The notes below the pieces were generated by a model, which saw only the letters and a program-made list of their open reading frames with translations, was not told where the DNA came from and did no database searches. A program made the translations under genes and the position numbers. DNA of 64,000 bases from Protula sp. h YS-2021. Taxonomy: Eukaryota > Annelida > Polychaeta > Sabellida > Serpulidae. This document shows, one piece after another, positions 44,943 through 52,296 of this stretch. The stretch covers positions 47,687,256 through 47,751,255 of the forward strand of contig OX457026.1 in NCBI GenBank assembly GCA_949752745.1. Reading direction: 5' to 3'. Numbering within the stretch: position 1 is the first letter of the stretch; each line of letters opens with the position of its first letter.

Positions 44943-45493
44943 CCTTCAGGAAACTGTGTTTGTTGACGTTGTTTCAATTTCTTTTGTAATGTCGTCACGA
45001 GTGGTCTTTTTACTAAACATTGTTTTTGGAATATTAGCATCCACAATTTCCTGGATAAGCGGATGCCAGCCATGTGATGGTATTGCTCGTTCTTTTCTTC
45101 TTGTCGCAACCAATGCTTCTTTCATCAAATCAACAATGTTCTAATTTGTAATGACATCACACGTTTTCAACACAAGTTCATTCTTGCCTGCCCATTTGAC
45201 ACAATGTTTCTTCAGTTCTGCTAAAAGTTGTATTACTTTTCCATGATAGATAGGTTGAAAATGACATAAAAATAACTTTTCTGGTTTTTCAGCATTGGAT
45301 GATGCAACAGACTTTTGCCTAGATTGACTTGCTCGTAAATGACGGCCAAGAAGTTGACACATTTCCATGGCCTTTCACGCGTTCGTTTCCCACGTAAAAG
45401 TGTATTTACTTTTGTTTTAATATCATTTTTCTTTTCTAATAACATTTTGTATTCATATTCAGGAATGAGGACCATTTTCATAGTATGTTTCAT
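44927..45493 (-). pseudogene. PY-like Polinton protein (unknown function)
   Basis: ATG at 45493 overlaps the preceding stop as ATGA. The protein starts with KMVLIPEYEYKMLLEKKND, the opening typical of the PY protein of Polintons. After a shift at about 45365 it continues through HLRASQSRQKSVASSN and VKWAGKNELVLKT. An in-frame TAG at about 45140 is followed by LMKEALVATRRKERAIPSHG. A last shift gives PEGWENF at the end (stop 44927). Charged, helical composition suggests a structural or scaffold role, which is inference. Confidence 0.68.
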
Positions 45494-45798
45494 TTTAACA
45501 GCAGTTGGGGTAACAAGGGCAATGCAAATTTAGCAATAGCTCCAATGAATCCTACTTTCTGATTAATCAACTTCTTTTTCCTTCGAAGTGATATCTTCTT
45601 ATCTGCCAGAGTACGTAGAGTATGCCGCTCACGTTTAAATTCCTTAAACCTTTTTGAGCTTAAGGGTAAATGCCCTCGCAATATATTCAAACAAATTTCA
45701 AACAAGCTCGTTAATTCCTCCTTCGTAGCTTGCTGTAGCAAGGATTTGCGTCGCTTAGGCCCACTGCGTGCGAGCAAGTGAAGAAACGGTTGGTTCGT
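45490..45798 (-). pseudogene. Conserved Polinton protein with hydrophobic C terminus; ACG at expected start
   Basis: The frame reads FLHLLARSGPKRRKSLLQQA, LTSLFEICLNILRGHLPLSS, ADKKISLRRKKKLINQK and a hydrophobic end (FALPLLPQLLL). This is the layout of a short protein found beside the ATPase in many Polintons. The frame is open from a TAA near 45810 and lacks ATG; the expected initiator position (45796-45798) is ACG, so the start is lost or non-AUG. It ends in a TGA overlapping the PY-like ATG. It may be membrane-active or a capsid cement protein (unproven). Confidence 0.66.
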
Positions 45799-46478
45799 TT
45801 GAATACGTTAAGACATCTTGACTGCGAATGGTTAAATGAGTTGATTCTTGTTCATAAACTGCTTTATCAATATATACATAATGTGTATCTTTTGGTAAAA
45901 TGCCTGTACGAATACGTAGTTGATCATTTGTCTTTGGTTTTAAATCAATGAATAAATAACCATGTGGTTTGCTTGTAGCATCTTGATAGGCTTCTATGAG
46001 AAACTGAGATCTTCCAGGATACATTTGTCGCGCCAATGTACTAATTTGTTGACTATCTCTAGGATTTTAAACAGAATGATATAATGTGTATTCAAAGTAA
46101 TATTTCGCATTTCTTTACCATGATGGAATAAATTATGAACATTAAAGATAATGCTTAGATTTTGATGACTCCTGCCAACACTAAAAAGACGTGTCATAGG
46201 CTCATCACTATGACATTTCGTCATTAAGCCATCAATGACGAGTAAGTTTGGTTTTATTGGGGTTTATCGCTCTTCAATGTCATCTGGAATGCCTTCAATG
46301 TCATCTGGTAAAATTCCACACCTATCATTCCCTTGTATAAAGGTTGATCTGCTGGATAGAGCCATGAAATGGTTTTTGGAGAGGGCTTAATCAACTTTTG
46401 TTCTAGAATTTCCTTCACCAGAGACGTTTTACCCCTGCCTGTAGGTCCAGAGACCAAACATGTGAATAGATGCTTCAT
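45755..46478 (-). pseudogene. ATP: Polinton FtsK/HerA-type genome-packaging ATPase
   Basis: ATG at 46478 overlaps the integrase TGA as ATGA. Walker A is VSGPTGRGKTSLVKEIL near the N terminus. After a slip in the A run near 46258, Walker B follows as NLLVIDGLM. The segment SVGRSHQNLSIIFNVHNLFH matches the sensor region of Polinton/adenovirus IVa2-like packaging ATPases. A second slip near 46062 leads into STLARQMYPGRSQFLIEAYQ and PHGYLFIDLKP. A 21-base local duplication (ATGTCATCTGG twice, 46275-46310) adds seven residues before Walker B. The natural end is TAA at 45755-45757. Confidence 0.88.
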
Positions 46479-47573
46479 TTTTGAATGTCTGTTTCTTTCA
46501 CCCAACTGCTAAATTTGTTTGGCCAACCTAACCACTTGACAAATACTTCTTTCACACCTCGTCTTTTACGTATTTTCAAGACTTTTTCAATTCTATAAAT
46601 AGATTCAATATCTTTGGTCACTTTCTGCAGTTCTTTCTCATAGAAATGTCCATCAATATCTTCATCCAAAAAGTCTTTCACACGATACAAATGTATTCCT
46701 TGTTTCTTACAACGATGCGTGACAATGAAGACTTCTTGCGTCCGTTTGATATGATAATCCCGTTGAAATACATATTTCATGTGGGAAATGCGAACATGAT
46801 CACCAATGTTAAATTTGTAGGTTTTCTTCTTCTTCGGTTTCAATTTTAGTTTGTCTACATACATATACTTCCACACTTTCGATTCGTTGTATTTACGAAT
46901 CTCTGCAGGAGCACACTTATCAGGAAGAGAACCATGAGGTCTATGGTTGTAATTGTACACCAAGTCTGGAAGGAAGTCTAAGTAACAGTAAGTTTGATTA
47001 CGTAGAAAATAAATACATCATTCCTTTTAGAGTACGAATGATTCTGTCAGCAAAGTTGGCTTTGGTTTCATTCTTTGTGGTATAAGCATGAATTCCCTCC
47101 TTCTTCAAAAATGCTTTTACCCATCTGTTTTTAAAATCCGTTCCTTTATCAGACCTTAGAGTTCGCGGTCTTCGTCGTGTTTCATGAAAAATCTTTTGGA
47201 AAGCTTGTATAACGCTGGTATGTGATTTATTAGGTATTGACTGTACCCACAAATATTTGGAAAACACATCAATGACAATGAGTTAAAAGCGTGTGTCATC
47301 ATTATAGGGAGCTATGTTTCCCACATCAGCCAAATCAATATCTCACATGTCATCAATACCACGTGTAATAACACGTTGTCTTTTGAACCTGTATTTTACA
47401 GGTTGTAGTAAACTGAATGCATCTTGATCCTGTAGCCATTTCTTCACTTGTGAATGTGTGACTGGTTGATCATGTTTTCTTAAAATGTGATAAAGTTTGT
47501 AAGGACCAGCAAAAGCCCCAGGCTGTCCAGGTTTGAAGTAAATATTGGTTAAGTAGTCTTTCTACGTCGACAT
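46475..47573 (-). pseudogene. INT: Polinton retroviral-type integrase with C-terminal chromodomain
   Basis: ATG at 47573 lies about 43 bases after a TATA box. In one frame the order is an N-terminal segment (FKPGQPGAFAGPYKLYHILR), the first catalytic Asp region (DIDLADVGN), VIDVFSKYLWVQ, the second Asp (LRSDKGTDFKNR) and the third acidic position in NETKANFADRIIRTLK. Asp (47046-47048) stands there where the family has Glu. In-frame stops lie at 47562-47564, 47343-47345 and 47283-47285, and one shift near 47010 leads into NHRPHGSLPDKCAP. The C-terminal chromodomain (YRIEKVLKIRKRRG, VKWLGWPNKFSSWV) is intact. The integrase cannot be functional as written. Confidence 0.92.
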
Positions 47574-47615
47574 GTTCACACGAAATGAGAAACACTTCTC
47601 AACAGAACACTTTTA

Positions 47616-47622
47616 TTTTATA
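47616..47622 (-). promoter_or_regulatory. TATA box before the integrase
   Basis: Minus-strand GTTATAAAATAAAAG is centred 43-50 bases upstream of the integrase ATG at 47573. No AP-1-like heptamer is seen nearby, unlike the accessory genes. No other TATA box of this quality occurs between here and 42340. Confidence 0.5.
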
Positions 47623-47674
47623 ACTCAACCAACACAATTTAACTAACATGTATTTATAACTTAACTAACATATT

Positions 47675-48007
47675 TTACAAATCAAGTCTAGATACAATGG
47701 TGTGAATAACTGGGGACCATTGGTCTTCAATGAACACTAACCAACTACTTAGTTCATCTAATGTAATAGCATCTACACCATATTTCTCACAACGTTTATT
47801 CGCATTCTCTAACACTTTATCTAAATGAATTTAATATTTAGCTTCATTCCAATATGTATAGACACATGCAGCATGGCAAGTATGTTCTTGACACTCTTCA
47901 TGTTGACAAGCAGGACATACTAAACATGCAAACTTTTTTACAGCTAATAACATTTCTTCACAATAGGCTTTTTGCACAATATATTGTCTCAGTGTAATGT
48001 CTGCCAT
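47675..48007 (-). pseudogene. Small Cys/His-rich Polinton protein with one in-frame stop
   Basis: From ATG 48007 the frame gives QKAYCEEMLLAVKKFACLVC, PACQHEECQEHTCHAACVYT (two CxxC-type pairs and spaced Cys/His, zinc-binding-like). It stops at TAA 47831-47833 after 58 codons. The same frame then stays open for 51 codons (KVLENANKRCEKYGVDAITL, WSPVIHTIVSRLDL) to TAA at 47675-47677. One nonsense change in a 110-residue gene is the simplest reading. The function is unknown. Confidence 0.6.
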
Positions 48008-48123
48008 TGTACATCAAACAGTCTTGAATCAAAGTAATATGCTGCTCCGGCAATGGTATCACACAAGTCTCTAGTTGTTGTTCAAAAACAGTCACTTATC
48101 ATGTAGTCCACATACTTCTCCAT
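47989..48123 (-). pseudogene. Possible tiny upstream reading frame with in-frame stop
   Basis: From ATG 48123 the frame gives MEKYVDYMISDCF, then a TGA (48082-48084). It stays open through DLCDTIAGAAYYFDSRLFDV to TGA at 47989-47991, overlapping the next gene by 19 bases. A TATA box at 48190-48196 lies 67 bases upstream. It could be the start of a transcript carrying both small genes. Coding status is uncertain. Confidence 0.35.
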
Positions 48124-48189
48124 GTTTTACATGTTCATATATTCCTACACGTCTGCACACCACGGTGAGTAAATGAAAAGTCTCACCAC

Positions 48190-48196
48190 TTTTATA
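48190..48196 (-). promoter_or_regulatory. TATA box overlapping the NADAR gene end
   Basis: Minus-strand GGGTATAAAAG serves the small genes at 48123 and 48007. The TAA of the NADAR frame lies inside this TATAAA. Confidence 0.5.
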
Positions 48197-48635
48197 CCCC
48201 CTCACACAACATTTCTAGCAACTTTCCCATGATATTCTGACCAGGATATGAAGGATATGACAATTGTTTCACACCAGCTCCCCACTAATGATCATATGTT
48301 GCTTCAACTAAATTCTTATCTTTACATTCTTTTAACTTTTTGCGAAACAATACACACTGATTCAATTTGACATGTAAAACATCTTGCATTTTACTTCTTT
48401 TCACTATATGCCATAAACAACATGGCTTTATCACTTTAGCGATACGTTTCGCTTCATATCCATTTCTACATGAAACAATAGCTGAAGCAATATCTTTTCG
48501 GCGATGGAAAACTGCTTTCTCATATTGATACAAAGCTTCACTCGAATTGAATGTATATCCATACTTTTCAAGTCGTGTTGGAAACATGTTTGAAAGAACA
48601 TCCTTATGACCGCTAAATAATACAAGATTCTCCAT
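48192..48635 (-). pseudogene. NADAR (YbiA-like) N-glycosidase-family protein, one in-frame stop
   Basis: The protein starts at ATG 48635. It shows the NADAR family opening (LFSGHKDVLSNMFP, then YGYTFNSSEALYQYEKAVFH), central helices with AKRIAKV and MQDVLHVKLNQCVLF, and after an in-frame TAG (48285-48287) the family C-terminal signature WGAGVKQ followed by YPGQNIMGKLLEML. The expected length is about 147 residues. NADAR proteins cleave N-glycosidic bonds of phosphorylated riboflavin intermediates (YbiA) or of ADP-ribosylated guanine bases. Here it is an accessory gene upstream of the small Cys-rich genes. The role in a Polinton, such as countering ADP-ribosylation, is inference. Confidence 0.78.
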
Positions 48636-48888
48636 GACTTTGTTTCTTTTGTTTATTCTGACGCTGACATGTCGGTTTCTTCCTGTAATAAAATATATTT
48701 TAAAATGACTGCAACCTCTTCTATCATGTTCTTTCTTTGTTCACTTTGAAACCACTCACATAAGAAAAACATTGCTATGTCTTTAAATGACTCTTTGAAA
48801 CAACTCGCATAAGATTAAATTCGCTATGTTGTCACAAAGATATTAAAAAGTTGTTGCTATATTTTTAAAGTTGTTTAAAAAGGTTCTC
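48636..48888. other. Spacer between accessory genes
   Basis: AT-rich, with two related phrases (CTTTGAAACCACTCACATAAGA near 48746 and CTTTGAAACAACTCGCATAAGA near 48793), a short direct repeat that may be regulatory. No gene is recognised. Confidence 0.45.
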
Positions 48889-49848
48889 TTACCTGACAAA
48901 GCTGTTTGTTTCCTCTTCTTCTTCTAGTCCACAGCAATCTCTCAAATAATCAACTACGGTGAAATATACTTCCACATCAGTGCGAGCAGAATAGAATGCA
49001 GAATCAAAGTCAAAGTCAGGATCTTCTACTCCAATTTTATGACATTCTCCAATAAATCTTGAATGGAGTTCAATCACATCAAGACTATGATGTAAAACGT
49101 CCCAAAAGGCGTCTAAATGATAAAGCTTATAGTCTGGAGTTCCACAGCAGGCAGGTTTAGCAATCATCCAGTCAACATAAGCCTTTTTAAAACATGCGTC
49201 CATCTTGTCACTCGTCTTGTGGCTTCTACTTTGCTTCACAGACTTTAAGTACTCCACACTTGCTGCAGAAGTTGTTTGTTCACAGAACTTGCAATTGTAC
49301 TTGTGGCAGTGGCAATGATAATCCTGCATATATCCGTAAGCACCACAATAGTCACAGGTAAGTCCAAGTTGATTTTGTACGTTTATATTCTCCAATTGAA
49401 CTTCAGCCAGCCTTTTCTTGGACAGTTTTGACACCTTCATCCGATCATCCTTTTGCAACTTGATAGGAGTTTTCTTGTCATGACATTCCGTACATGGTAG
49501 CAAGGCTGAGTTGATGTTATCCATCTCCTGAAGCAGTGTCTCCCATTCAGCATCATTCATGTTGATGTGATGTGTGTATTCTTTCCCTTCAAACAGTGAT
49601 GTGCGCACAAAACTCACATAACGCATATCCAAGTATGAAATGACTTCAAGCCACTTCGTTTGCGTTAAGTATAGTTTGAAGCCAATGTCACGTAAATTTT
49701 TCAAGCTCTGACATGCAATTTTCCCCAAAGATGGTAATAAAGCACACCATCTCTCTCCACGTGTGATGCGTAGAAATGGTCCAAATTCTCCATGCTCCAC
49801 ATTAATGGTTAAGTTTGCACTAATTTTAAAGTTGCTTGTCTTCTCCAT
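48889..49848 (-). CDS. Polinton accessory protein with PC4-like N-terminal region and Cys/His-rich centre
   Basis: This intact 319-residue frame from ATG 49848 (MEKTSNFKISANLT) was chosen because a TATA box lies about 37 bases upstream. Residues 1-110 have a beta-rich pattern ending in HINMNDAEWETLLQEM, which resembles the PC4/p15 single-strand DNA-binding fold. Residues about 120-215 are Cys/His-rich (CTECHD, CDYCGAYG, YHCHCHKYNCKFCEQ). The last 100 residues (RFIGECHKIGV, DFDFDSAFYSARTD) resemble the C-terminal half of the neighbouring 49937-50326 product. It is the only long Polinton frame here without a break. The PC4 likeness is by pattern only. Confidence 0.7.
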   Translation of the reverse strand: MEKTSNFKISANLTINVEHGEFGPFLRITRGERWCALLPSLGKIACQSLKNLRDIGFKLYLTQTKWLEVISYLDMRYVSFVRTSLFEGKEYTHHINMNDAEWETLLQEMDNINSALLPCTECHDKKTPIKLQKDDRMKVSKLSKKRLAEVQLENINVQNQLGLTCDYCGAYGYMQDYHCHCHKYNCKFCEQTTSAASVEYLKSVKQSRSHKTSDKMDACFKKAYVDWMIAKPACCGTPDYKLYHLDAFWDVLHHSLDVIELHSRFIGECHKIGVEDPDFDFDSAFYSARTDVEVYFTVVDYLRDCCGLEEEEETNSFVR

Positions 49849-49884
49849 GGCTGCACAATGTAATGATGACTTTGGCCCTCCCCC

Positions 49885-49911
49885 TTTTATACCCAACTAT
49901 CGTGTGAGTCA
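49885..49911 (-). promoter_or_regulatory. Promoter of the 48889-49848 gene
   Basis: TATAAAA on the minus strand at 49885-49891, 37 bases before the ATG, with the AP-1 heptamer TGAGTCA (palindromic equivalent TGACTCA) at 49905-49911, 14 bases further upstream. Confidence 0.65.
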
Positions 49912-49936
49912 ACAAACATCTTACAAAGTTCTTAAT

Positions 49937-50326
49937 TCACTTCAACTCTCCATGGTGGAACCGAATGAGTTCTGATACATTCGTTGTCAATGGAATGTCA
50001 TCATCATAACGTAAAATGATTCTAGCAGCTACAACTAACACGAGCTCAACTGCCCAAATTGTATTCACGTTGATAAATGCTGAATCAATGTCGTAAGTTA
50101 ATGGTAAATTTAGTTCTTCACATTCGCGCAGAAACGAGTGGATGAAACGATCTCTTTGAATTGTCTTTCCAACAGCTTCCCAATGCTGATGCAAATTCTT
50201 CACTTGCAAAATCCACATTGAAAACACATAGTCAAAATAGTTCACTTTGAAGACGTCATCCATTGTCTCTGCACATCTGTGAAGAAGGAATGTTGACATT
50301 GTGAATGGGTTTTTCTCCTCGCTCAT
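49937..50326 (-). CDS. Polinton accessory protein, paralogue of its neighbour's C-terminal half
   Basis: This open frame begins with MSEEKNPFTMSTFLLHRCAE. Because the TATA-like GGTATAAAT lies only a few bases upstream of ATG 50326, the Met at 50299 may be the real start. The C-terminal part (RDRFIHSFLRECEELNLPL, YDIDSAFINVNT) lines up with HSRFIGECHKIGV and DFDFDSAFYSARTD of the 48889-49848 product. A gene duplication within the element is therefore likely. The frame is intact. The function is unknown. Confidence 0.6.
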   Translation of the reverse strand: MSEEKNPFTMSTFLLHRCAETMDDVFKVNYFDYVFSMWILQVKNLHQHWEAVGKTIQRDRFIHSFLRECEELNLPLTYDIDSAFINVNTIWAVELVLVVAARIILRYDDDIPLTTNVSELIRFHHGELK

Positions 50327-50328
50327 GC

Positions 50329-50460
50329 ATTTATACCACTTCGATGTAATCGAAAATATGGTGTGTAACTTGCTCAAACTTGTTAAAATTACTCAAAGTT
50401 GCTAAAATTACTGAGTCAGCAGAATTTGTAGATATGTGTATTCATCAGCCAACATGGTAT
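50329..50460 (-). promoter_or_regulatory. Promoter region shared with Polinton 1
   Basis: TATA-like at 50330-50335, AATATGGTGTGTAACTTG near 50351, and TGAGTCA at 50412-50418 followed by GCAGAAT. The block matches 7765-7860 of the first remnant in order and wording, and TGGTATTCATCCGCG (about 50455) matches 7943-7957. Confidence 0.65.
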
Positions 50461-50479
50461 TCATCCGCGAAATTACACA

Positions 50480-50890
50480 TGACCACTGTAAACTTTACAT
50501 ACAACTGAATGAAATGGTGAAATTTTCATACAAATCGGTCAGCTATAGCGGAAGTTATCACACTTTTTTTAAGTTAAAATGTCAGCATGTTACAATTATG
50601 CATACAGCCAGCTGCACCAATAGCCTGTGATACTTTATAACAAAACTTTATATAAAACTTAATAAAACAGTGAAAATTTCAAGCAAATTGACCAACTATA
50701 ACGAAAGTTATTCCACTTTTTCCACTTTTTCCAAAGTTAAAATCGCGGCATGATACAAATATGCATACAGCCACATGCGGAAATAGCCTGCCATCACTTT
50801 ATAACAAAACTTTAAATAAAACTGAATCAAGCAGTGAAATTTCCATGCAAATCGACCAAGCATAGCGAAAGTTATACACTTTTAAAGTTA
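50480..50890. repeat. About 175-bp satellite, inverse copy of the 20290 family
   Basis: Units with AACTGAATGAAATGGTGAAATTTTC, AACGAAAGTTAT and GCATACAGCCA are the reverse complement of the family at 20290-20770. It marks the outer edge of Polinton 2; no Polinton terminal repeat is recognisable. Confidence 0.8.
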
Positions 50891-51709
50891 GCCATATCAC
50901 GATCCTGGGAGGGGGGGGGGGTCATCACTTTTCACCATAGGGTCTGTCCCGCCTGCCGCCTAGGGGGGGGGGGGAGGGCATCGCTATATGGCAACGCCTG
51001 TTATGACTCTCATTTTCGTACTACTAGTGACCGAAACAGGAGCACCTTTCTATGCTTATTGACAAACTACAAAAATACTCGTAAATACTCTATGGTTAAA
51101 ACAACAACTGAAGAAAACTGTTGAAAATTGAAGACTGAAGAAAATTTATAAGCAAGTTCTGCTTCTCTTAATATTTCGAAATGCAATGTTTAACAAGCTT
51201 GAGTTGGCTGCATAGCTTGCTTAGAGTTATTCAGACTACCCTGAACTCCATTCATTTTTATCTGTCGGTCCTGGAGGTGATGAGTCCAGTCCTGTCACCT
51301 ATCTAAGTATTGGAATACCAGCATATCTTTAAAACGAACCCATGCCTTGAAAACCTTCACCTCCTAGGAAAGGCAATGTTTGCAGAAACCGCTAGCGCTT
51401 TTGCCAATTTGAAAGCAAAGAAACTTGGAGGAGGATGTGAAAATATTTTTTCTAGAGTCTCATTTTTACTTTTGAAGATGCGTCAAGAAACTCAATGAGA
51501 GGTGAGAGACATGTGGTATCAGACTTAAAAGCCGATTGGGATGGACGATAACGGACCCTGTCGGTACGCTTGAAGGGCAGAGGGGTTACGTTGTACTCAC
51601 AGCGACTGTTCAAAAACTACTCTCTTCCAAGAGAGGTCTAACCTTCCGCCTAACGGCAAGGAGGCGTTTTGCTGCTTCCAGACTGTTTTAGTTACGAAAA
51701 GGGTTTCTT
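50891..51709. other. No gene recognised; two G runs
   Basis: G runs at 50909-50922 and 50963-50978 lie in a segment similar to the G-tract minisatellite regions. Short frames have no recognised domain. Confidence 0.5.
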
Positions 51710-52296
51710 CCCAGCAAACATTAAGACGTCAGAATGACGTCGGGTCGACGTCGAGACCCGACGTTTCAGACGTCGGACTGACGTGCCGGTTTTTGTTGTA
51801 TATGAAATGGAACCGACGTCGGGTTTTCAAGGTCAGAATGACGTCGGGTTCCGACCTAAATCCGACGTCGGAATTAAGTCGGTTTTAGGTTGTATATGAT
51901 TCCGACCTGAAACTGACTAAAGTTATATAATTAATAGATAATTAATCATTCAACTGCTGTTGTGAAATACATACGAAAGCATTTTTCATGTACATTTTTA
52001 CAATCTAGGAAGAAAAATACCGATGCGCCATCAAAATTCTAAAATTTTCATGTAAAAATTACGTTTTTCTTCCTCTTTTTCAAAATGACTTCTATTTCCG
52101 GTGAGCGATAATAATGTTCATCGCTTTTTGGTCTTCTTTTTTCTGCAACGTCGGAATGACGTGAGAAAACCGACGTCGCCTCGACGTCGGAATAAAGTCG
52201 GGTTTTGGGGTAATAGGTCAGAATATGGTTGTGAAGTCGTCGCAACCAAAATCCAACCTTTTTTCAACCAAAAAGACGTCGGTCGTTTGCTGGGTT
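51710..52296. mobile_element. GACGTC-rich miniature inverted-repeat element, copy 2
   Basis: It is near-identical to 17003-17603 apart from a short deletion near 51895. Its ends CCCAGCAAAC and GTTTGCTGGG are a perfect 10-base inverted repeat, better kept than in copy 1. Flanks are TT on both sides, against TA in copy 1. Confidence 0.82.
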
